DNA of 64,000 nt, taken from Pseudomonas sp. PH1b. GTDB lineage: Bacteria > Pseudomonadota > Gammaproteobacteria > Pseudomonadales > Pseudomonadaceae. Shown here one piece after another: positions 8,163 through 16,372 of this stretch (its first letter is position 1; each line of letters begins with the position of its first letter). A program made the translations under genes and the position numbers. The notes beneath the pieces were generated by a model that did no database searches, was not told the origin of the DNA, and worked only from the letters and a program-made list of their open reading frames with translations. The stretch lies in assembly GCF_000633395.1 (NCBI RefSeq), contig NZ_AYMU01000011.1, positions 62,001 to 126,000 on the forward strand. Reading direction: 5' to 3'.

Positions 8163-9143
8163 ATGAGTGACAGTACCCTGCGCGGGGCCAGCGACATCGA
8201 CCTGATGACCGAAGTGGCGATGCTTTACTACCTGGAGAACGTCACTCAGGAGGTCATCGCCAAGCGCTTCGACCTGTCTCGGGCCAAGGTCAGCCGTCTG
8301 CTCAAGCGCGCGCGGGACGAGGGCATCGTCGAGGTGCGGGTATTGCAGCACCCGGCCATGAACAACGAGCTGGAGCAGGCCCTGGTGCAACGCTTCAAGC
8401 TCGACCGGGCGTTGATCGCGGTGGACCACAGCGACCCGGATACCCAGCGCTCGGCGGTGGCCAGCCTGGTGGCCAACTACCTGAACAAGACCCTGGGCGA
8501 CGGCATGATCGTCGCCGTCGGCATGGGCCGCAATGTCGGCGCGGTGGCCGACAACGTGTTCCTGCCGGTGACCCGCAACTGCACCTTCGTCTGCGCCATC
8601 GGCGGTTCCCTGCGGGCCGGCGAGTACATGAACCCCGACCATATCTGCCGGCGCCTGGCCCAGCGCTTCGGCGCCGAGAGCGAGACCCTGTACGCCCCGG
8701 CCCTGGTGGCCAATCCCGAGCTGCGCAGCGCGCTGATCAGCAACGACACCGTGCGCTCGACCCTGGACCGGGCACGGCGCGCCGACATCGCCCTGATCGG
8801 CATCGGTGACATGAGCGAGAACAGCAACATGGTGCGCATGGGCTGGTTCTCGCCCCAGGAAGTGGCCCAGGCGCGGCTCTCGGGCACCGTGGGCGACATG
8901 ATGGGCTACGACTTCATCGACATTCACGGCCAGCCGGCGGTCAACGCCATGCAGGGGCGGGTGATCGGCCTGAGCGTGCAGGAGCTGGTGCGGATTCCCG
9001 ATGTGGTGGCCATCGCCAGCGAGAACACCAAGGCCGCGGCCACCCTTGGGGCGCTGCGTTCCGGGGTGATCAACACCCTGGCCACCACTGTGACCAACGC
9101 CCATACCATCCTCGCCCTGGACGACGCCACCCGTAAGCCCTGA
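8163..9143 (+). CDS. SorC-family transcriptional regulator
   Basis: This is a 326-aa sugar-responsive regulator. The N-terminal helix-turn-helix (VTQEVIAKRFDLSRAKVSRL, about residues 23-42) is followed by a large effector domain of the SorC/DeoR(Bacillus)/CggR type that binds phosphorylated sugars. I take the ATG at 8163, preceded by GGAAG at 9 nt. A TTG at 8136 with AGGAG upstream would add nine residues and cannot be excluded. About 130 bp of GC-rich sequence with no supported gene separates it from the isomerase gene. It most likely controls both divergent units through the TGATCA sites at 7315-7508, with a tetrulose phosphate as plausible effector (inference). Confidence 0.88.
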   Translation: MSDSTLRGASDIDLMTEVAMLYYLENVTQEVIAKRFDLSRAKVSRLLKRARDEGIVEVRVLQHPAMNNELEQALVQRFKLDRALIAVDHSDPDTQRSAVASLVANYLNKTLGDGMIVAVGMGRNVGAVADNVFLPVTRNCTFVCAIGGSLRAGEYMNPDHICRRLAQRFGAESETLYAPALVANPELRSALISNDTVRSTLDRARRADIALIGIGDMSENSNMVRMGWFSPQEVAQARLSGTVGDMMGYDFIDIHGQPAVNAMQGRVIGLSVQELVRIPDVVAIASENTKAAATLGALRSGVINTLATTVTNAHTILALDDATRKP

Positions 9144-9561
9144 CCGCGCTGGCAGTGGCCGGTGACTGCTGGCGTTCGCTCGGGCGACCAGCGGTCTTGG
9201 CCGCAAGGCCCGCAGGGGCCGGGCGTGCAAATCGATAAACTTTTGAAATAATTTCCCGCTGGGGAAACTCCGCGCCGGCCCTGTAATCTTCAAGTCCGTT
9301 TTTCCATCCAGGACCTGCATGAACAGTCTCTCGGAGCCTCCCAGTCGGCGCTCTTTCCTGCTGCAACCCTCGCTTTCCACGTCCAGTATTTCGTGCCTTC
9401 CGGCCATACTGAGCCCCAGACGCTCAGGCCGCCCTCATGCCTTGCCGGCTTTTCCGGCCCTGGCCACTTTCTGCCCTGATCTACCCGGCCCCGAGGTTGT
9501 GCATCGCGTGCACCTTGGTGCCTTGTCGCGTCCGGCTGTTTGACCCCTCTGAAGGTATCGA
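9144..9561. other. 418-bp intergenic region, TerC-gene leader
   Basis: There is no supported gene between the SorC regulator and the TerC-family gene. The first 90 bp are GC-rich with short inverted repeats; an AT-rich patch (around 9237-9252) could hold a promoter for the downstream gene. About 300 bp of potential untranslated leader follows. TerC-family genes are often under the yybP-ykoY manganese riboswitch, but I could not find the conserved core of that element here. Confidence 0.4.
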
Positions 9562-11133
9562 GTGTTTTTTATGGAATGGATCGCAGACCCCACGGCCTGG
9601 CTTGGCCTCTTGACCCTGATCGTCCTGGAACTGGTGCTGGGCATCGACAACCTGGTGTTCATCGCCATCCTCGCGGACAAACTGCCGCCGGAGCAGCGTG
9701 ACCGTGCGCGGTTGATCGGCCTGTCCCTGGCGCTGTTGATGCGCCTGGGCCTGCTGGCGAGTATTTCCTGGATGGTGACCCTGACCCAGCCGCTGTTCGA
9801 GGTGTTCGACAAGAGCTTCTCGGGCCGTGACCTGATCATGCTGTTCGGCGGTGTGTTCCTGCTGTTCAAGGCCACCATGGAACTGCATGAACGCCTGGAA
9901 GGCCATGTCAGCGTGCGCACTGGCAGCGCCACCTATGCGCTGTTCTGGCCGATCGTGGCGCAGATCGTGGTGCTCGACGCAGTGTTCTCCCTGGACGCGG
10001 TGATCACCGCCGTGGGCATGGTCGAGGAACTGGCCGTGATGATGATCGCGGTGGTGGTGTCCATCGGCGTGATGATCATCGCCAGCAAGCCGCTGACTCG
10101 CTTCGTCAACGAGCACCCGACGGTGATCATGCTGTGCCTGGGCTTCTTGATGATGATCGGTTTCAGCCTGACCGCCGAAGGCCTGGGTTTCCATATTCCC
10201 AAGGGCTACCTGTACGCGGCGATTGGCTTCTCGATCCTGATCGAGCTGTTCAACCAGGTGGCCCGGGCCCGGCGCAAGAAGTCCATGCAGGGCCTGCGGC
10301 CCATGCGTGAGCGCACCGCTTATGCGGTGATGCGCCTGCTGGGCGGGCGCAAGCTGGCGGCCGAGGAAGTGGGCGAGGAAATCGCCGACCTGCTGGAAGA
10401 GGGCGAGGCGCCGGCTGCCGAGCTGTTCGACCGCCGCGAGCGGGTGATGATCAGTGGCGTGCTTCAACTGGCCGAGCGGCCGATCCGCAGCCTGATGACC
10501 GTGCGTGCCCAGGTCGACACCATCGACCTGGCCGACAGCCCGGAAACCATCCGCACCCAACTGATGCATTCGTCCTACTCGCGCCTGCCGCTGATTCGCA
10601 ATGGTGCGGTGGATGAGCCCCTGGGGTTTGTGCACAAGAAGGAGCTGCTCAAGGAGTACCTGGCGGGCAACGAGCCGAACCTGGCGCACCTGGCGCGCAA
10701 GACCCTCAACCTGCTGGACAGTTTTTCGATCCTCAATGCCCTGGAGCAGATGCGCAAGGCTTCGACCCACATTGCGTTCGTGATCAACGAATTCGGTGAC
10801 TTTGTCGGCATCCTGACCATGACGGACATCCTTGAGTCGATCGCCGGTGAGCTGCCTGATGCCAGCGAGATCGAAGGCCCGGATGTGGTCGAGGAGGATG
10901 GCGGCTTTCTGGTGGGCGGTGCGTTGAACCTGCCCCTGGTCCGCCAGCGCACCGGCTTCAATGCGCCGCCCACCGATGACTACCAGACCCTGGCCGGGTT
11001 GGTGATGAGCCTGCTGGATCGCTTGCCGGTCAAGGGCGACCGGGTGGAGTGGGAGGGCTGGAGCCTGCAGGTCATGGCCGTGGAAGAGCGCCGGGTGACC
11101 CGGGTCCTGCTGTCGCGCCAGGAACCCGTCTGA
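9562..11133 (+). CDS. TerC-family membrane protein with CBS pair and CorC/HlyC domain
   Basis: This is an integral membrane protein of 523 aa. The first about 240 residues hold seven or so transmembrane helices with the TerC signature acidic motifs [12 protein letters not shown] and [16 protein letters not shown] cytoplasmic pair of CBS domains (about residues 300-420, including RSLMTV and [10 protein letters not shown]) and a C-terminal CorC/HlyC domain (about 430-515) follow. Relatives act in metal ion (Mn2+) homeostasis or efflux. The GTG at 9562 is preceded by GAAGG at 6 nt and is taken as start; the ATG at 9571 ([10 protein letters not shown]) is a possible alternative. It is a single-gene unit between two operons pointing different ways. 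Confidence 0.88.
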   Translation: MFFMEWIADPTAWLGLLTLIVLELVLGIDNLVFIAILADKLPPEQRDRARLIGLSLALLMRLGLLASISWMVTLTQPLFEVFDKSFSGRDLIMLFGGVFLLFKATMELHERLEGHVSVRTGSATYALFWPIVAQIVVLDAVFSLDAVITAVGMVEELAVMMIAVVVSIGVMIIASKPLTRFVNEHPTVIMLCLGFLMMIGFSLTAEGLGFHIPKGYLYAAIGFSILIELFNQVARARRKKSMQGLRPMRERTAYAVMRLLGGRKLAAEEVGEEIADLLEEGEAPAAELFDRRERVMISGVLQLAERPIRSLMTVRAQVDTIDLADSPETIRTQLMHSSYSRLPLIRNGAVDEPLGFVHKKELLKEYLAGNEPNLAHLARKTLNLLDSFSILNALEQMRKASTHIAFVINEFGDFVGILTMTDILESIAGELPDASEIEGPDVVEEDGGFLVGGALNLPLVRQRTGFNAPPTDDYQTLAGLVMSLLDRLPVKGDRVEWEGWSLQVMAVEERRVTRVLLSRQEPV

Positions 11134-11260
11134 CCGTCAGCGGCAGGCCCGGTGGCGAGGGGGCTGGGTCGCGCTGGGCCGCGCAGCAGCCCCGGGGCTC
11201 ATCCCATGCCCGGCCCGAGCCTCTGCACAGGCACTACTCCGGCAGGAGCACGGGGCGTGG

Positions 11261-12343
11261 CTAGGATGGGACGTGAAAGGTGTACCTGTCCTTGCCGCTG
11301 TGCTTGGACTCGTACAGCGCTCGATCGGCATTGATCAGCGCCTGGTTCAGGCTGTCGCCTTCCTCGACCCGGGCCAGGCCGATGCTGATGGTCACCGGGT
11401 GTTGGGTGGTCTGGTCCCGTACCACCTGGCACAGGCGCCCGGCCAGGGCCTCGACATCGTCGCGGCGGACCCCGGCCAGGTAGATGGCGAACTCCTCGCC
11501 GCCGAGGCGGGCATAGTCGAAATCCACCATCACCGACTTGATATCGGCAGCGATGCGCTTGAGCACTTCGTCGCCGATGTCATGCCCGTACAGGTCGTTG
11601 ACCTTCTTGAAATTGTCGATGTCGATCATCGCCAGGTAGTGCTCGTGCTCCCGGGGCAGGGCCTGCAGGCGCTGGTCGGCGCGGGTCATGAAGGAGCGGC
11701 GGTTGGGGATTTCGGTGAGGGTATCGAGGTAGGCCTGGTCCAGCAGCAGCTTGGACATGATGTAGTTGTGCAACTTGGCCTGGCGCAGCTTGAGAAAACT
11801 GTAGAGGGTCAGGGTGCTGAGAAACAGGGCATACACCAGCACCATCAGGCCCTTGAGCTCGCTGATGGCGATCTGGGTGGCCCAGAACGGATTGAGTACT
11901 GCCCAGGTAATGAGGATGGCGGCGAAGAACGACCAGCGCCGCAAGGGCATCACCGAGGCGCTGTAGAGAATGCTGGAAGCGCCGAGGATCAGCCAGCCGG
12001 GGTGCAGGTCCATGGGCAGGCCCTCGATCACCAGGCGTACGCCGATGGTGATGGTCAGCACGAACAGCAGGTTGACCCACTGGAAATGCCGGGCCTTGCG
12101 GGTGAAGCGCAGGATGATGGTGGTGAGGGCCAGGATCACCAGGAACACCATCGAGTAGACGGTGAAGCCTTGCCGTCCGGGGAAACTGACAATCAGGTCG
12201 AAGATCAGCCAGATAACGGTGCTGGCGATGTAGATCAGGATGCAGAAGCTGCGCAGGCGTTCGAAATCATGTTGCGCGAATTCAATTTTCAAGGCGGCTG
12301 GAGCGGCCTGCTTGAGCACTTGCTCTTCAATGGTTCTGAACAT
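11261..12343 (-). CDS. Membrane-bound diguanylate cyclase (GGDEF) of the Nfr cassette
   Basis: This is a 360-aa protein with about six transmembrane helices (residues 35-190) followed by a GGDEF domain (about 200-355). The active site reads GGEEF, with IPNRR and DIDNFKKVND upstream as in functional cyclases. No RxxD inhibitory I-site precedes GGEEF (the sequence there is FDYARL), so product inhibition at that site is not expected. The ATG at 12343 overlaps the end of the preceding DUF4434 gene by 17 bp, making it the last gene of a five-gene coupled operon. It probably supplies c-di-GMP to the MshEN motifs of the NfrB synthase encoded in the same operon (inference). In E. coli the orthologous function is carried by an unlinked cyclase. 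Confidence 0.88.
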   Translation of the reverse strand: MFRTIEEQVLKQAAPAALKIEFAQHDFERLRSFCILIYIASTVIWLIFDLIVSFPGRQGFTVYSMVFLVILALTTIILRFTRKARHFQWVNLLFVLTITIGVRLVIEGLPMDLHPGWLILGASSILYSASVMPLRRWSFFAAILITWAVLNPFWATQIAISELKGLMVLVYALFLSTLTLYSFLKLRQAKLHNYIMSKLLLDQAYLDTLTEIPNRRSFMTRADQRLQALPREHEHYLAMIDIDNFKKVNDLYGHDIGDEVLKRIAADIKSVMVDFDYARLGGEEFAIYLAGVRRDDVEALAGRLCQVVRDQTTQHPVTISIGLARVEEGDSLNQALINADRALYESKHSGKDRYTFHVPS

Positions 12344-13208
12344 TGCGGGCCTTGGTCGTGAGCGGATGATCGAGCAGTGGCTTGCCCCACGGGCGGTAGC
12401 GCAGGGAGAACACCGCGCTGGCGTGGCAACCGCCGGGCCGGGCATCCGGGGCGGCCGGCTCGGCGTGGAACGGCTGGCCCGCGGCGCTGGTCTGGCGGAA
12501 AGCTTCGTGGACGATGCCGACGCTGCAGGGCAGGGCACTGGCATAGGTATCGCGCACCAGCGGCGCCAGGCGCCCGGTGCCGGCGCCGTCCTGCCACCAC
12601 AGCTGCAGGCCGGCACTGGCCAGTTCGCCGAGCCAGGCAGCATTGACCTGGGGCGCCAGGTGGCCGGCGCTGAAGGCGCTCAGGTGCAGTGGCGCGTCGA
12701 GCTGGCGGGCGAAGTCCTTGAGCTGGCGGTGCAGGGTGGTGCGGCGGTCCGCGGCCTGAAAGTGCAGGTCGTCCAGTTCCATGGGCAGGTACCAGCCGCT
12801 GACCGGCAGCTTCCAGTCTTCACGCAGCTTGCGCTGGCGGTCCAGGGAGCTGGCCAGTTGCGCTTGCCAGTAGGTTTCCAGGCCGGCGCTGTCCAGTTGC
12901 TCGATACGCTGGTAGTAGGCCGGGTCCATGTACAGGCCCAGAACCAGCTGCAGGCCCTGGTCCCGGGCCTGGCGCAGGCTGTCGGCGAGCCAGCCGTGGG
13001 CGTTGCCGAAGTTCGAGTCGCCGTAGGCGGTCCATTGCACGATCAGGGTCTTGACCCCGTGCCGGGCGCTGGCCTGCCAGATTTTGCGCCACTGCTCGCG
13101 GCTCAGGGCGGCATCGCTGTTGAGCGGCTGGTAGAACAGCCGCTCCTCGGCCTGGGCCGTCAGTTGCAGGCCCAGCCATAGCAGGGTGGTCAGCATCAGT
13201 CGTTTCAT
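12327..13208 (-). CDS. DUF4434 (YbcH-like) periplasmic protein of the Nfr cassette
   Basis: This is a secreted protein of 293 aa whose signal peptide MKRLMLTTLLWLGLQLTAQA ends at AEERLF. The rest resembles the DUF4434 TIM-barrel fold, related to glycoside hydrolases, with GWYLPMELDDLHF containing clustered acidic residues that could be catalytic. The start codon overlaps the stop codon of nfrA by one base. In E. coli K-12 a DUF4434 gene (ybcH) also neighbours nfrA. A role in trimming or guiding the secreted polysaccharide in the periplasm is my inference; no activity is established from sequence. Confidence 0.75.
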   Translation of the reverse strand: MKRLMLTTLLWLGLQLTAQAEERLFYQPLNSDAALSREQWRKIWQASARHGVKTLIVQWTAYGDSNFGNAHGWLADSLRQARDQGLQLVLGLYMDPAYYQRIEQLDSAGLETYWQAQLASSLDRQRKLREDWKLPVSGWYLPMELDDLHFQAADRRTTLHRQLKDFARQLDAPLHLSAFSAGHLAPQVNAAWLGELASAGLQLWWQDGAGTGRLAPLVRDTYASALPCSVGIVHEAFRQTSAAGQPFHAEPAAPDARPGGCHASAVFSLRYRPWGKPLLDHPLTTKARNVQNH

Positions 13209-16200
13209 CAGAAATTCAGCTCCACGCCCACCAGGACGCCATTGCCCCCTTCGTACAGATTGCCTCCCAGGGACTGTTGATATTCGGTGCGCACGGTCAG
13301 GTGGGCGCGGTCGGCGTTGTACTTGTCGTCGTCGAACCAGTATTGCCAGCGCAGGCCGACCCCGGTGCGCAGGTCCTGGCGCCAGTCGTTGCTCGGGTCT
13401 TGCGCGGCAAACTCGAGAAAGCCGTAGGGCATGAGGGTCTGCGGGGTGCTCAGCGGCAGTTTCCAGGCGTGGCCCTGCTGGTAGCGCGACAGCCATTGAT
13501 GGTCGCCGGCCTTGGTCCACCAGGCGGCGTCCAGGTACAGGAAGCGCTCGTCCCAGTCGCTCTCGTCGATTCGCCAGTCGTTGCGGTACTTGCCCTGGTC
13601 GAAGAACGAGGCGGTGGTGCGCAGCAGGTAGTCGGTGCTGGTGTGGCCGCGCTTGCGGTGATCGTTGAGCTGGTCCAGCAGGCGGCCGGGGTCGAGCATC
13701 TGGCCCAGGCTCAGGCCATGGTTGTCCTGGTCGTCGAACTGGCTCTGCTTGTAGATCTCGCCATAGAAATTGATGTTGGCGTTGCCCCAGGGCTTGTAGC
13801 GCAGGCCCAGGCCGGCGGCGGCCGACTCGGCGTAGGACGAGCGACCGAGACCGCCGAGCAGGGTCCGGCCATAGACCGACAGGGTGCTGCCGTTGCGGCT
13901 GGGCTCGTCCCCCAGGGCGTGGTCCCACATCGCCACCTGGACGTTCTGCGACTGCGGGCTGCGCCGGCTGCCCTGAGTGTTGCTGTTGGGCAGCAGGCTG
14001 TTGTTGGTGGACACCCCGCCTGGCGACCAGGTGCTGGCGATGCTCACGCTGTCGCGCCGGGACAGGCTTTCATGGGCGCGGCGCTGGCGGTAGCGGCGGG
14101 CTTCGAGGCTGCCGTTGTGGTCATCGGCGGCCACCGGGTTCTGCTCCAGGTCGATTACTCGACGCAGTTCCTGGCGGGCTGCGGCGCTGTCTTCGATTTC
14201 GTCGTAGCGCCAGGCCAGGGTCTCGCCCAGGCGGTAGTCCTCGGGGAAGTCGCGGGTCGCCTGTTGCAGGTAGGGAATCGCCAGGCGTCGCTGTTGCGGG
14301 GTCTGGGTAGCGGACAGGCGCATGCCGTAGTCGGCGCGAAAGCGCGGGTTGTCCGGCTCGAGGCGCACCGCTTCGGCCAGCCACTGGGTGCTTTGCTCCA
14401 GGTCGCCGGCCTTCTGTGCGGTGACCGACGCGGCGTAGTAGTGCCCGGCATTCGGTGCCTGTCTGAGGGCCTGACGCTGACGCTCCAGGGCTGTGGCGGT
14501 GTCACCGCGCTGCTCGGCGATCGCCGCCCCCAGGGCCCACTCATCAGCGCCACGGGCCTGGCTGTGCTGCCAGTAATGTTCGGCGCCGGGGTTGTCGCCG
14601 ACGGTCAGGGCGCTGCGGCTGGCGGTGAGCCGGGCGTTGTCGCTCAGTTGGGTGTCCGGCACGCTGCGCCAGATGGCCAGGGCCCCGGCCGAGTCGCCGG
14701 AAGCTTCCAGGGCATAGGCCAGGGGCAGGCGGTTGCCGCGCTCGCCAAGGCGTTCGGCAGCCTGGTAGTAGGCGACGGCCGCCCCGGGTTGCGCGGGCAT
14801 GGCGCAGCGGCCCAGGGCGCGGTATTCCAAGGCTTCCCTGGGCTGTTGGCCGATGGCTTGTTGCACGATGTCGCAGCGATCGTTTTCCGCCAGTTGCGCC
14901 AGTAGCTGGCCACGGGTGGCCGGGTCGACTCGCTTGACCAGCGCGCCCATGCGTTGCAGCTGCGCTGGACTCAGGCGCGGCGAGGCGGCGTAGAGCCCGG
15001 CCAGGCGCTGCAGCAGGGGGCTGGGCAAGCCGCCGGCGTGGCGCTCATAGGCCTGTTCCAGCAGTGACTGGGCGCGGGTTTGCTGGCCGTTGCCCAGGGC
15101 CAGGTAAGTGGCTTGGTCGAGGGCCGCCAGGTTGCCGGTCTGGCGGTACTGGCGTTCCCACAGCTCGGCCGCTTCCCGGTGGCGGCCCTGGGCCTGCAGG
15201 AGTTCGGCGCGTTTTCTCAGCACGGCCGGGGTCTGCGGTTGCTGGCTCAGCCAGGCCAGGGCCTGGGCGCCTTGCCCCTGTTCTTGCCAGACCTCCACCA
15301 GGCGTTCGCGCCGGGCCGTGTCCCAAGGCTCGGGCAGGCGCTGGCTTTGCAGCAGGTCGCTGGCTTGCAGGCGCTGGGCCAGCACCAGCCAGGCCTGCGG
15401 ATCGTCCTGGGGCGAGCACTGGTGCAATTGCTTGAGCGCGGCGTCCGGGTCGTGCCGGGACAGCCATTCAGCGGTCTCCAGGCAAGGCCGTTGCAACTCG
15501 GCACTGAGGCGTTGCACGGTGTCGCTGTCGTTCTCCTGGCGGGCCAGTTCCCAGTGCTGCTGGCGCAGGGCCGGGTCGGCCTGCTCGGCCGGCGACAGGC
15601 GCTGGATCCAGCGTTGCGCCTGGTTGCGGTGGCCCAGGGCAATCGCCCGCTCGATCATCGCCAGGTGCACCTGGTGCGCGGCCTCGGGGCTGGGGGCCTG
15701 TTTCAGCAGGGCTTCTAGCTTCATCTCGTCCAGGCGCTGGGTGTAGGCGGTGGCCAGGCGCTGCCAGCCTTCGGCGTCGAGCTGCCCGCGAGCTGCCACG
15801 GGTTCAAGCTGGGCGATGGTCTCATCCCAGTTGCGCAGTTGCTCGGACCAGTTGGCCCGGGCCTGGCGCAGGGCCGTGTCGTCGCCCTTGGCCGGCAGTT
15901 GCGCCAGCCAGTCGTAGGCGCGCCGGGCGCCGCCAAACTTGGCCAGGCTCATGCTGTAGGCCTGCCACAGGCGTATCCGGTGCGCCAGCGAGCTGGCAGC
16001 GATCCAGCTTTCCACCTGTTCGGTACCGGGCGGATCCTGTTCGATCCAGGTCAGGCGCAGTTCCAGCAGTGCTTCACTGTCGCCCGGGACGGTGTTCATG
16101 GCCTGCACGGCGTCCTTGTAGCGCCGCTGGCGAGCCAGGGACTGGGCCAGCAGGCCCTGGGCTTCCTGGTTCTTCGGCACCTGTTGCAGCAGGTGCCGGG

Positions 16201-16372
16201 TCAGGCGCTCGACCTCCTTCCAGTTGCCTTTTTGCGCCTCGCGGTAGCTGCGGTCGAGGTAGGGGTAACTGCGAAAGCGCTCGAAGTCGGTCAGTGGTTC
16301 GGTCTGGGCCACGGCGGTTCCGCCAAGGCTCAGCAGCAGGCTGCACAGCAGCAGTTGACGGCCTGGGTTCAT
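13208..16372 (-). CDS. nfrA: NfrA-type outer membrane polysaccharide exporter
   Basis: This is a 1054-aa outer membrane protein related to bacteriophage N4 adsorption protein A. A signal peptide (residues 1-22, ending TAVAQ) is followed by a long array of TPR-like helical repeats (about 25-760). The C-terminal part from about residue 800 is rich in alternating aromatic strands and ends VLVGVELNF, with the terminal Phe of outer membrane beta-barrels. NfrA is the export pore of the N4 glycan receptor system in E. coli, with periplasmic TPRs that presumably escort the nascent chain. The gene overlaps nfrB by 4 nt and the DUF4434 gene by 1 nt. It could serve as a phage receptor partner as in E. 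coli, which cannot be told from sequence. Confidence 0.88.
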   Translation of the reverse strand: MNPGRQLLLCSLLLSLGGTAVAQTEPLTDFERFRSYPYLDRSYREAQKGNWKEVERLTRHLLQQVPKNQEAQGLLAQSLARQRRYKDAVQAMNTVPGDSEALLELRLTWIEQDPPGTEQVESWIAASSLAHRIRLWQAYSMSLAKFGGARRAYDWLAQLPAKGDDTALRQARANWSEQLRNWDETIAQLEPVAARGQLDAEGWQRLATAYTQRLDEMKLEALLKQAPSPEAAHQVHLAMIERAIALGHRNQAQRWIQRLSPAEQADPALRQQHWELARQENDSDTVQRLSAELQRPCLETAEWLSRHDPDAALKQLHQCSPQDDPQAWLVLAQRLQASDLLQSQRLPEPWDTARRERLVEVWQEQGQGAQALAWLSQQPQTPAVLRKRAELLQAQGRHREAAELWERQYRQTGNLAALDQATYLALGNGQQTRAQSLLEQAYERHAGGLPSPLLQRLAGLYAASPRLSPAQLQRMGALVKRVDPATRGQLLAQLAENDRCDIVQQAIGQQPREALEYRALGRCAMPAQPGAAVAYYQAAERLGERGNRLPLAYALEASGDSAGALAIWRSVPDTQLSDNARLTASRSALTVGDNPGAEHYWQHSQARGADEWALGAAIAEQRGDTATALERQRQALRQAPNAGHYYAASVTAQKAGDLEQSTQWLAEAVRLEPDNPRFRADYGMRLSATQTPQQRRLAIPYLQQATRDFPEDYRLGETLAWRYDEIEDSAAARQELRRVIDLEQNPVAADDHNGSLEARRYRQRRAHESLSRRDSVSIASTWSPGGVSTNNSLLPNSNTQGSRRSPQSQNVQVAMWDHALGDEPSRNGSTLSVYGRTLLGGLGRSSYAESAAAGLGLRYKPWGNANINFYGEIYKQSQFDDQDNHGLSLGQMLDPGRLLDQLNDHRKRGHTSTDYLLRTTASFFDQGKYRNDWRIDESDWDERFLYLDAAWWTKAGDHQWLSRYQQGHAWKLPLSTPQTLMPYGFLEFAAQDPSNDWRQDLRTGVGLRWQYWFDDDKYNADRAHLTVRTEYQQSLGGNLYEGGNGVLVGVELNF

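Noticed and set aside
9237-9561. yybP-ykoY manganese riboswitch before the TerC-family gene
   Set aside because: The location is right but I could not find the conserved core sequence or paired elements, so the leader is left unassigned.
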